A stretch of DNA of 64,000 nucleotides, from positions 124,001-188,000 of the forward strand of contig NZ_JAANPV010000005.1 in NCBI RefSeq assembly GCF_011290505.1, given 5' to 3'. The notes under the pieces were generated by a model, which was not told where the DNA came from, made no database searches, and saw only the letters and a list, made by a program, of their open reading frames with translations. This DNA is from Paenalcaligenes suwonensis (GTDB lineage: Bacteria; Pseudomonadota; Gammaproteobacteria; Burkholderiales; Burkholderiaceae_B). Numbering within the stretch: position 1 is the first letter of the stretch; each line of letters opens with the position of its first letter. Below are positions 57,028-64,000 of this stretch, in pieces. A program made the position numbers and the translations under genes.

Positions 57028-57453
57028 ATGATCAACCCAACAGGACACGCTTTATCACTTTCCTCTACGAGCTTAACCACCGCCCAGCAAAATCTGGAGT
57101 CGGATGCCGTAACGGATGTGGATGCAGCGGTAACCGTCACTGAATCAACTGCCGCAGACAAAGCAACAAACCACAAGCAACCTTCAACACCTTTTGATAA
57201 GCATGCTGCCGCCTACGCATCCGAATGGGAAAAGAGCACGCTAGATAAAGCGCTAGAAACGTTGAATCAAGACATGCAAGCATGGGCAACAGGTTTGCGT
57301 TTCGACATAGACCCTGACACACAACGCATTGTGCTTTCAGTAGTCGATAACGACAGTGGTGAAGTCATTCGTACCGTACCCTCAGAAGCCGTCATGGCCG
57401 TCGCCAAAATGATTGCGAAATTCCAAGGTAAAGGCATTAACACTAAGGCGTAA
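57028..57453 (+). CDS. flaG: Flagellar protein FlaG
   Basis: FlaG is a small protein encoded next to fliD in many polar flagellates and influences filament length. The 141-residue product has a poorly conserved N-terminus and the FlaG domain from about residue 75: LRFDIDPDTQRIVLSVVDNDSGEVIRTVPSEAVMAVAKMI. A consensus sigma-28 promoter lies upstream. fliD follows after 98 bases. Confidence 0.92.
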   Translation: MINPTGHALSLSSTSLTTAQQNLESDAVTDVDAAVTVTESTAADKATNHKQPSTPFDKHAAAYASEWEKSTLDKALETLNQDMQAWATGLRFDIDPDTQRIVLSVVDNDSGEVIRTVPSEAVMAVAKMIAKFQGKGINTKA

Positions 57454-57551
57454 ATGGTAACGAAACCATTGATCTAAGGAACTTTAGGCACGCTAACAGC
57501 CGCTTTGCAAGCAGGCTGCCTCAGGCACAATACAGAACAAGGAGCTTTTTT

Positions 57552-58946
57552 ATGGCAATTTCATCCGTTGGGGTAGGCTCAGGCTTACCTGTAGACAAAA
57601 TTCTCGCTGACCTACGTAAAGTAGAAAATCAGTCGCTGGCGCTCATTCAAAACCGTAAAACGGCGGCTGAAGCACGCTTGTCTGGCTATAGCGTATTGAA
57701 AGGCTCCTTAGATGGTTTGCAAAGTGCAGGCAAGAAGCTGGCTGACCCAGATATTTTCAGTGCGTTTAAAGCCACTGCTTCCAATGATGCCATTACCGCC
57801 AAAGCGAACAGCAATGCGATTCCCGGCTCGTACGAAATCGAAGTCAAAGCCCTTGCCACGGCACAACGTCTCACCAAAACTGATGATCGCGAAAGAATAC
57901 TCAGCGATCAAGAAGGCGGCAAGATTAGCGTCACCATGGAAAATGGCGACACACATGAGGTAGACTTGGCCGGTTTTGACAACACCATGGAAGGCATGGT
58001 GAAAGCCATCAATAGCGACCCCAAACTGGGCATTAGCGCTACGCTCATTAATGCCGGCGAGGGGAAAACACACTTGGTGATTAGCTCTACCAAAACAGGT
58101 GTAGGTAACGCAGTTAGCAAAATCGAAGTCAAAGACAATGCACAACTAAATGACTTCTTAGGCTACGAGAAAGAAGTCAATGCCAACGCGTACACAGAGC
58201 GCGCAGCACAAAACGCTGAACTTACTATTGATGGCATTGACATCACCAGCCAAAGCAACACGGTTGAAAATGCCGTTGAGGGTGTCACCCTAACACTCAA
58301 CCAAACCACCACTGGCAGTGAAAATGGCAAAACCACCCGTCTTGCTCTAACTCGTGATGATGCGGCGACAAACAAAACCATCCAAGAATTTGTGACGGCT
58401 TACAACAATGTAATCAGCACAATTTCCTCGCAGACTAAATATGACATAGACGCCCAAAAAGGTAGCGCGCTCACTGGCGAAGCCCTGCCTCGACGTATTC
58501 AGTCTGATATTCGTAATGCTATCGGCCATAACCTAAGTGCTGGCGAGGTGCGCAGTCTGTCGCAAGCGGGGATTACCATCAATCTCAGCACCGGCATGAT
58601 GGAAGTAGATCAGAAAAAACTGGATGCTGCCCTCAAAGATAATAGCCAAGACCTCGCACGTCTGTTCTCTGGCAAAGAGGGTATTGGACAACGCTTGGTA
58701 GACAGCACCGAGGTCTATCTAAAGAAAAAAGATGGCTTGCTTTCTGTCACCAACGACAACATCACCAAAAGCATCAAAGATATTGATAAGCAGATGAAAG
58801 TTGCTGAGGCCCGCATTGAAAACACAATGGAAGCCTACCGCAAACAGTTTTCCAACTTGGACAAAATGATGAGCCAAATGGGCGGCATCAGTGAATACCT
58901 TGGCCAGCAGCTTTCTATGCTGGGTAACATGAACGACAAGAAATAG
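57552..58946 (+). CDS. fliD: Flagellar hook-associated protein 2 (filament cap)
   Basis: FliD forms the cap at the filament tip and guides flagellin folding. The 464-residue product starts MAISSVGVGSGLPVDKILADL and ends in heptad-like helices (SIKDIDKQMKVAEARIENTMEAYRKQFSNLDKMMSQM), matching the D0 coiled-coil ends of the family. Its length is typical of betaproteobacteria. fliS starts 2 bases after its stop, so the two are coupled. The flagellin gene itself is outside this window. Confidence 0.95.
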   Translation: MAISSVGVGSGLPVDKILADLRKVENQSLALIQNRKTAAEARLSGYSVLKGSLDGLQSAGKKLADPDIFSAFKATASNDAITAKANSNAIPGSYEIEVKALATAQRLTKTDDRERILSDQEGGKISVTMENGDTHEVDLAGFDNTMEGMVKAINSDPKLGISATLINAGEGKTHLVISSTKTGVGNAVSKIEVKDNAQLNDFLGYEKEVNANAYTERAAQNAELTIDGIDITSQSNTVENAVEGVTLTLNQTTTGSENGKTTRLALTRDDAATNKTIQEFVTAYNNVISTISSQTKYDIDAQKGSALTGEALPRRIQSDIRNAIGHNLSAGEVRSLSQAGITINLSTGMMEVDQKKLDAALKDNSQDLARLFSGKEGIGQRLVDSTEVYLKKKDGLLSVTNDNITKSIKDIDKQMKVAEARIENTMEAYRKQFSNLDKMMSQMGGISEYLGQQLSMLGNMNDKK

Positions 58947-58948
58947 TT

Positions 58949-59368
58949 ATGACTTACGCCCCCACTAGACGCGGCTACGGCCAACGCTCAGTACAAACCT
59001 ATGCCAACATAGGGTTGGAAACCGAAGTATTAAGCGCTTCTCCAGAACGCCTTATTACCTTACTGTTTCAGGGGGCACGAGCCGCCATACTTCAAGCCAA
59101 ACTGCATTTTGACAATAACAATATTGCTGAGCGCGGCAAAGCCATCTCTAAAGCATTAGACATTGTTGACAGCGGCCTTAAGGCTTCTGTTAACACCGAA
59201 AAAGGTGGCGAGGTGGCACAAAACCTCATCACTGCTTACGACATTATTTTGCATCACCTACTGCGTGCAAACTTGGACGCTGATCGCACCAAGCTAGATA
59301 CTGCTGACAAGCTACTAGAAGAGCTTGGACAAGCCTGGACCACCGCTGTTGATCCGCAACGCGCCTAA
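58949..59368 (+). CDS. fliS: Flagellar export chaperone FliS
   Basis: FliS binds newly made flagellin to stop early polymerisation. The 139-residue product reads YANIGLETEVLSASPERLITLLFQGARAAILQAK, with the conserved helix-bundle pattern, then AKAISKALDIVDSGLKASVNTEKGGEVAQNL. It follows fliD immediately and precedes fliT, the standard order. Confidence 0.95.
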   Translation: MTYAPTRRGYGQRSVQTYANIGLETEVLSASPERLITLLFQGARAAILQAKLHFDNNNIAERGKAISKALDIVDSGLKASVNTEKGGEVAQNLITAYDIILHHLLRANLDADRTKLDTADKLLEELGQAWTTAVDPQRA

Positions 59369-59417
59369 AGAGGTTACCCCTCTTTACTCTGGCATATCCA
59401 CACCGAGCACTACCATC

Positions 59418-59756
59418 ATGAACACCACTGCCCCCACCCTGCTGCAACAGTACGAAACCATTGCAAACATTACCAGCAATATGCTGCAACAGGCCCAACT
59501 TAACGCCTGGGATGAGGTGCTTATACTCAGCGAACGCTACATTGAAGCGGTAGACTGCTTGCGTACACTAGATTCGTTAAGCGGCAGCGATAAAGACACC
59601 AGACGCGAATTACTCACTCGCATACTGGAAGATGACGCACAAATACGCCATCTCGCCACACCCGAGCTAAAACGCCTAGATCAACTGCTAGGCAACATGA
59701 AGCGCCAACAGAATATTCTGCAAACGTACTACCCAAATACAGCTAGCCATTCATGA
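59418..59756 (+). CDS. fliT: Flagellar protein FliT
   Basis: FliT is the export chaperone for FliD and can regulate FlhDC. The 112-residue product starts at MNTTAPTLLQQYETIANITS; an upstream in-frame start at 59325 would run through fliS. It is an all-helical small protein (MLQQAQLNAWDEVLILSERYIEAVDCLRTL) ending with NMKRQQNILQTY. Assignment rests on this pattern plus its place between fliS and fliK. Its stop overlaps the fliK start by four bases. Confidence 0.85.
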   Translation: MNTTAPTLLQQYETIANITSNMLQQAQLNAWDEVLILSERYIEAVDCLRTLDSLSGSDKDTRRELLTRILEDDAQIRHLATPELKRLDQLLGNMKRQQNILQTYYPNTASHS

Positions 59757-61000
59757 GCATTGGCGGTCACTCCCCTCTAGGTACTCTACTGATACAGCGC
59801 CTAGATGCTGCGCTGGGTAATACGGTTGGCCAGCAAAGCAACATCAGCACTGGCGCCAGAGCGGATGCAGTTAGCCAACCTCAGCAGTCTGAACGCAATC
59901 AGCGCAGCGACAACACCACGACACGCCATCCACAACATAGCGTGGAGCAAGCCAGTCGTCATGCCCAACATGGCAAACAACAGCAACTACGGCAAGATGT
60001 AAGCCTAAACCGTCAGGCTGCCATTGAGTCGCTGCTTCGGCACACCAGCACTGCCGCCACAAAGTCCGCCCCCACTACTCTGGGTAAGGCGGCACAAACT
60101 ATTGTGCAAATTATTGATCGCTACCCAGAGATCAAACAAGGCCTACAAGGGCGTCACCCTCTGGCAAACAATGGTGACTTGCGCAGCTTACTTCACGCCG
60201 CGCTGACTCAGGCCCGCACCCACACCGTTAGCTCGCCTGCTCAACAAACACCACAACCGCCTACGCCCACAACCGAGCAAGCTACTGCAAACACTCAACT
60301 TGCTCGTCCCGCTGCTGCAGCTTCCAGTTTGCTGCAGCAACTAGACACCACAGCACTGGCGCAGAGCTTCATGAAAGGCCTGCAACAAACCGTGCAACAC
60401 AGCGGCATGTTTTACGAAGCCCAGCTTGCACGCTTTGCCTTTGGCCAAGGCGCATTACAAACCTTGGCGCAACAGCCGCAAAACCAAACAACTAACGCTC
60501 AACAAGCACACTCCTCACACAAAAGCGGTCATACGGAAACGCAACACACATCGCCCACCACACACAGCGCACCAGCCGCCACAACGGACAGCAGCGATTC
60601 TCCACACTCATTGCTGATACGACAGCAATTAGAAGTACTAGCGAATCAACAGTTTCAGTGGCGTGGTGAAGCATGGCAAAACGTACCGCTAGACTGGTTA
60701 ATCCAACGCAAACAACAACACGAAGGCTCTCCTAACCACAAACGTACCGTTAGCAGCCAACAGTGGGACAGCCACCTACGACTGCAACTTCCTTTGCTAG
60801 GAAGCATAGAAATTGCCGTAACACTGGTAGATAAACAATTATCGCTACGCATTGTTGCCCCTGATGGGCATGATGCCTTGCAAGCTCATTTACCCACCTT
60901 GCAAGGTAGGCTAGCGGCTCTGGATTTCAATTTGCATACCCTCACCATGCAAGAAGACAGCGCTTCAACTCCTTCTGCATCAGAACAGCATGACGGATAA
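59753..61000 (+). CDS. fliK: Flagellar hook-length control protein FliK
   Basis: FliK measures hook length and switches export from hook to filament proteins. The 415-residue product has a long Gln-, His-, Ser- and Thr-rich disordered N-terminal and middle part (to about residue 285) and a folded C-terminal domain (FQWRGEAWQNVPLDWLI, LRLQLPLLGSIEIAVTLVDKQLSLRIVAPD). The start overlaps fliT by four bases. Its low-complexity character is usual for the family. Confidence 0.85.
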   Translation: MSIGGHSPLGTLLIQRLDAALGNTVGQQSNISTGARADAVSQPQQSERNQRSDNTTTRHPQHSVEQASRHAQHGKQQQLRQDVSLNRQAAIESLLRHTSTAATKSAPTTLGKAAQTIVQIIDRYPEIKQGLQGRHPLANNGDLRSLLHAALTQARTHTVSSPAQQTPQPPTPTTEQATANTQLARPAAAASSLLQQLDTTALAQSFMKGLQQTVQHSGMFYEAQLARFAFGQGALQTLAQQPQNQTTNAQQAHSSHKSGHTETQHTSPTTHSAPAATTDSSDSPHSLLIRQQLEVLANQQFQWRGEAWQNVPLDWLIQRKQQHEGSPNHKRTVSSQQWDSHLRLQLPLLGSIEIAVTLVDKQLSLRIVAPDGHDALQAHLPTLQGRLAALDFNLHTLTMQEDSASTPSASEQHDG

Positions 61001-61307
61001 AATTTTTTCTCCACCCTTGCGCCCTAGTGCCGTTGCATTGCGCTACGACGCCCACGACCCTGCCCCTAAAGTGGTTGCCAAGGGCTATGGCAACATCGCT
61101 GAAACCATTATTCAAACCGCTACCGCCAATGGCCTGCACGTGCATGAGTCTCGCGAACTCGTGAGTTTATTGATGCAAGTAGACTTAGATGCTCATATTC
61201 CGCCTCAACTCTACCAGGTTGTGGCTGAGCTACTGGCATGGGTCTACAGCATTGAAAACCTTGATAGTCAGCCCCTCACCTCGCCTGAAAAAAACCATAA
61301 GGCTTGA
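60990..61307 (+). CDS. FlhB C-terminal domain paralogue
   Basis: The 105-residue product matches the cytoplasmic C-terminal domain of FlhB (AVALRYDAHDPAPKVVAKGYGNIAETIIQTATANGLHVHE, then IPPQLYQVVAELLAWVY), without the membrane part and without the NPTH autocleavage site. Such FlhB-like single-domain proteins (FlhX type) occur beside fliK in Bordetella relatives. It overlaps the fliK end by 11 bases, so they are co-translated. A role in the export substrate switch is inference. Confidence 0.85.
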   Translation: MTDKIFSPPLRPSAVALRYDAHDPAPKVVAKGYGNIAETIIQTATANGLHVHESRELVSLLMQVDLDAHIPPQLYQVVAELLAWVYSIENLDSQPLTSPEKNHKA

Positions 61308-61326
61308 AAAGCCCACTTTTTTGGCG
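61301..61326 (+). terminator. Weak terminator after the FlhB-like gene
   Basis: GGCTT and AAGCC form a short stem with a three-base loop followed by CAC and a run of T. It overlaps the stop codon of the FlhB-like gene. The stem is short, so efficiency is doubtful. Confidence 0.45.
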
Positions 61327-61427
61327 GTAGATACACCGCTTGCCTTAGTGCGTACACAGGTACAGTAGGCTGTGTAATCGACTCATTATGAGAATGGGTT
61401 CCGTGCACCACTTTGGACGAGTTTTAA

Positions 61428-61760
61428 ATGTCTACCTCCATGCTTTCCAGCCTAGAGTCTGTCTTGGCAAAAATGCAGGCCCTTAGCGACGTAGCCGGCA
61501 ATCGCCCTATTAGCGCTAAACCTACTAGCTCTACTGAATCCGGCTTTGCCGCCGAACTGTCTCGTTCGTTGCAACGCCTATCTGCCATGCAAAACCAAGC
61601 CCAAGATCAAGCCAAAGCGTTTGAAGCTGGTGTACCCGGCATAGCACTGAACGACGTCATGATTGATATGCAAACCGCTAGTGTGGCATTTCAAACCACC
61701 GTTCAAGTTCGCAACCGTTTGGTAGCGGCCTATCAAGAAATTGCCAGCATGCCGGTATAA
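61428..61760 (+). CDS. fliE: Flagellar basal body protein FliE
   Basis: FliE joins the MS ring to the rod. The 110-residue product ends in PGIALNDVMIDMQTASVAFQTTVQVRNRLVAAYQEIASMPV, the family's conserved C-terminal half. The N-terminal half is low-complexity. It stands 124 bases before fliF, in the usual fliE-fliF-fliG order, with its own spacer from the FlhB-like gene. Confidence 0.95.
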   Translation: MSTSMLSSLESVLAKMQALSDVAGNRPISAKPTSSTESGFAAELSRSLQRLSAMQNQAQDQAKAFEAGVPGIALNDVMIDMQTASVAFQTTVQVRNRLVAAYQEIASMPV

Positions 61761-61884
61761 GTCCCGCTGCTATCGCCACATTTAACTAGGCCACGTCCGT
61801 TTTCATGTTTCACATGGTCGTATCACTACTCCCGCACAGTCCTGTCGCGACATCCCGCGATGCATTAAGATGAGGTAATCTGTC

Positions 61885-63573
61885 GTGAATCAGGCAGTGC
61901 AGATTTTTTCTCGCGTTCCCGGTTTTACTAAAATCATGGCCCTTCCCCGACCCGTACAGTTGGGGATAGCAGCGGCGATGATTGCTTTGGTTGCTGTTGC
62001 AGCCATGTGGGCCCGCAAACCCGACTACGGTGTTTTATTCTCCAACTTGGATGACCGCGATGGCGGCGCCATTGTGAGCGCACTGGGTCAACTCAATATC
62101 CCTTACCAGTTTTCTGATAACGGTACCGCCATTCTTGTGCCAACAGCCCAAGTGCCAGAGGCCCGTATGCAACTGGCGAGCCAAGGCTTACCCAAAGCCG
62201 GTAACGTAGGCTTCGAACTGCTGGACCAATCCCGCTTTGGTGCTAGCCAATTCACCGAGCAAGTGACGTACCAACGCGCACTAGAAGGCGAGCTGGCTAA
62301 CTCCATACAAGCGTTGCACTCGGTACAAGAAGCCAGAGTGCATTTGGCGATTCCGCGTGAAACCTTATTTGTCCGCGACCGACAAGAACCCACCGCGTCT
62401 GTACTGCTAAGCCTCTACCCTGGCCGTAACTTAGGTGAAGATCAGGTGTCTGCCATCACGTGGCTAGTGTCCTCTAGCGTACCCAACTTGAATGCGCAAA
62501 ACGTATCAGTAGTAGACCAAAACGGCAGATTGCTCACCATGCCTGTAGGTGAAGGCGGTGTGAATAGCCAGCAGCAGAACATGGTAAACGATATAGAGCA
62601 CCGCTCTGTACAACGTATTCTGACTTTGCTGAATCCCATTCTGGGCGCCGGTAATGTACGCGCACAAGTTAGCGCCGACATGGACTTCGCCAAACGCGAA
62701 GAAACCTCTGAAATCTACCGCCCCAACCAACGCCCTGGTGAAGCGGCTGTTCGCAGCGAACAAAGCAGCACCTCTATTAATAACAATTCCCTGCCCGCTG
62801 AAGGCGTGCCCGGCGCACTGAGCAATCAACCTCCTGTAGACCCTGTTGCTCCTATTGTGAACCCGGTTGCCAATGCAGCAGAAGGCACCGCCACAGAGGC
62901 GGCAGCACCACAAGACCAACAACAGAACGCCCTGCGCAACCTTAATGAGCAAGCCAGAGAAGTCTCTGCCACCGGTAATGCACGCCGCGACGTCACCACC
63001 AACTACGAAGTAGACCGCACCATCAGCCACATCAAAGGGCCTAATGGTCAGTTAAAACGCCTGTCTGTCGCGGTTGTAGTGAACTACCGCCACGAGCAAG
63101 GTGAACTGGTTGCCTTAGACGACAGCGAGTTAGAGAACATACGCGAGCTAGTTAAACAGGCCGTGGGCTTTTCCGTAGAGCGCGGTGACAGCATCAGCGT
63201 CGTAAACAGTCGATTCAGCGACCTACCTGACACCTCGGTTCCTTTCTGGAAAAACAACGACTATCTAGAGCTAGGCATGTCCCTCATCAAATATCTGTTG
63301 TTAGCGATACTGTTCTTCGTCTTCTGGCGCATTGTGATCAACCCCATCATCCAAGGGTTCATCCAAGCCTCTGCGCAAGCTGATGCGCGTCGCGCCGAAC
63401 AAGACCAAGAGTTGGAGCGTCAGCAACAGGCTCAAGACAGGGCCTCTGAAATCAACCGTTATGAAGACAACCTGAGCACCGCACGCTCTATGGCCGAACA
63501 AGACCCACGAGCCGTAGCCATGGTATTGCGCAGCTGGATGACCAAAGAAAATAAAGATGAAAAGCGCGGATAA
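61885..63573 (+). CDS. fliF: Flagellar MS-ring protein FliF
   Basis: FliF forms the MS ring in the inner membrane, the base of the flagellum. The 562-residue product starts with GTG and has a membrane helix near residues 26-45, the YscJ/FliF ring-building motif (VLFSNLDDRDGGAIVSALGQL, then RVHLAIPRETLFVRDRQEPTASVLL), a variable periplasmic loop rich in Ala and Pro, and a second helix near residues 470-490. The C-terminal tail binds FliG. Its stop overlaps the fliG start by 17 bases. Confidence 0.96.
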   Translation: MNQAVQIFSRVPGFTKIMALPRPVQLGIAAAMIALVAVAAMWARKPDYGVLFSNLDDRDGGAIVSALGQLNIPYQFSDNGTAILVPTAQVPEARMQLASQGLPKAGNVGFELLDQSRFGASQFTEQVTYQRALEGELANSIQALHSVQEARVHLAIPRETLFVRDRQEPTASVLLSLYPGRNLGEDQVSAITWLVSSSVPNLNAQNVSVVDQNGRLLTMPVGEGGVNSQQQNMVNDIEHRSVQRILTLLNPILGAGNVRAQVSADMDFAKREETSEIYRPNQRPGEAAVRSEQSSTSINNNSLPAEGVPGALSNQPPVDPVAPIVNPVANAAEGTATEAAAPQDQQQNALRNLNEQAREVSATGNARRDVTTNYEVDRTISHIKGPNGQLKRLSVAVVVNYRHEQGELVALDDSELENIRELVKQAVGFSVERGDSISVVNSRFSDLPDTSVPFWKNNDYLELGMSLIKYLLLAILFFVFWRIVINPIIQGFIQASAQADARRAEQDQELERQQQAQDRASEINRYEDNLSTARSMAEQDPRAVAMVLRSWMTKENKDEKRG

Positions 63574-64000
63574 CAAACTAAGAGAAAGTGCCATCCTAAT
63601 GATGGCCATAGGCGAGGATGCCGCTGCCGAAGTATTCAAGTTTTTGAACCCTAAAGAGGTACAAGAGCTTGGCTCAGCAATGGCCAGCCTAAAGCAACTG
63701 ACCCGAGCCGACATGGACTCCATCTTGGAAGAGTTCAGACAAGAGGCCGATCAGTTTATGGCCGTAACATTAGACTCCAACGAGTACATTCGCTCTGTCT
63801 TAAATAAAGCGCTGGGCACCGACCGTGCGGCAGGCTTAATTGAAGACATTCTGGAGGCCGGTGATGGTGTCAGCAGCGGTATTGATGCCCTGAACTGGCT
63901 GGATGCCCACAGCGTGGCTGAACTGATTAGCGATGAGCACCCTCAGATTATCGCCACCATTTTGGTGCACTTAGAGCGTGACCGCGCCGCAGACATTCTG
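63557..64000 (+). CDS. fliG: Flagellar motor switch protein FliG (3' end beyond window)
   Basis: FliG is the rotor protein that interacts with the stator and sets rotation. The 148 codons visible read KLRESAILMMAIGEDAAAEVFKFLNPKEVQELG, then EYIRSVLNKALGTDRAAGLIEDIL and HPQIIATILVHLERDRAADIL, the FliG N-terminal and middle domains. It starts inside fliF and runs off the window edge. Confidence 0.95.
   Translation, partial: MKSADNKLRESAILMMAIGEDAAAEVFKFLNPKEVQELGSAMASLKQLTRADMDSILEEFRQEADQFMAVTLDSNEYIRSVLNKALGTDRAAGLIEDILEAGDGVSSGIDALNWLDAHSVAELISDEHPQIIATILVHLERDRAADIL

Noticed and set aside
1-64000. tRNA or rRNA genes, CRISPR arrays, insertion sequences, prophage
   Set aside because: I looked for cloverleaf-like segments, regular repeat-spacer arrays, transposase motifs and integrases and saw none.

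Overview
This 64 kb window looks like chromosomal core DNA of a betaproteobacterium in the family Alcaligenaceae, possibly Paenalcaligenes or a relative. The assignment is inferred from protein character, an estimated base composition near 50% GC, and a Bordetella-like gene order (serC-gyrA-ompA-ubiG-gph, an fnr-cco cluster, and fliA-flaG-fliDST-fliK-fliEFG). I see no insertion sequences, prophage, CRISPR array, rRNA or tRNA. Coding density is high and most genes are housekeeping.

Layout. 0-8 kb: serC (cut by the window edge), gyrA, an OmpA-like porin-anchor protein, ubiG, gph, a Nudix hydrolase and an orphan lipoprotein with VirB9-like and TcpQ-like parts. 8-18 kb: an orphan solute-binding protein, dadA, a ferredoxin-reductase fusion, parC and parE on the minus strand, then trxA and rho on the plus strand. 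18-29 kb: gdhA behind a structured leader, the AsmA-like giant yhdP, glnE, queH, an empty repeat-bearing spacer, and a LysR/MFS pair. 29-40 kb: clpB, an Fnr-type regulator, and the cbb3 oxidase cluster ccoI-ccoS-ccoNOQP-ccoG-ccoH read on the minus strand. 39-50 kb: aceA, an MFS exporter, pgsA, uvrC, nagZ (frameshifted), acpS, orn, a CAAX-type M48 protease, rsgA, a CoA-type Nudix hydrolase and rplS. 50-56 kb: a two-gene lipoate ligase, a small membrane protein, a 1-Cys peroxiredoxin, etfBA and mltB. 56-64 kb: the flagellar block fliA, flaG, fliD, fliS, fliT, fliK, an FlhB C-terminal paralogue, fliE, fliF and the start of fliG.

The most notable observations are these. (1) The CcoI-type copper P-type ATPase gene is intact as a reading frame, but its protein keeps only the membrane helices and the CPC motif. 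The N-terminal metal-binding, actuator and phosphorylation/nucleotide domains are all absent, and its neighbour CcoH (FixH) is also reduced to a membrane anchor. (2) GyrA carries Leu83 and Tyr87, the classic double change associated with quinolone resistance. (3) nagZ has lost one base near its start. (4) Lipoate-protein ligase is split into two overlapping genes with the C-terminal domain first. (5) Several leaders (gdhA, mltB, rho, fnr) have inverted repeats that could control expression.

Functionally, the window joins microaerobic respiration (Fnr and cbb3 oxidase), DNA topology (gyrA, parC, parE), glyoxylate and fatty or amino acid use (aceA, etfBA, dadA, gdhA), envelope upkeep (ompA, mltB, nagZ, pgsA, yhdP) and motility. 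All functions are read from sequence without database searches.
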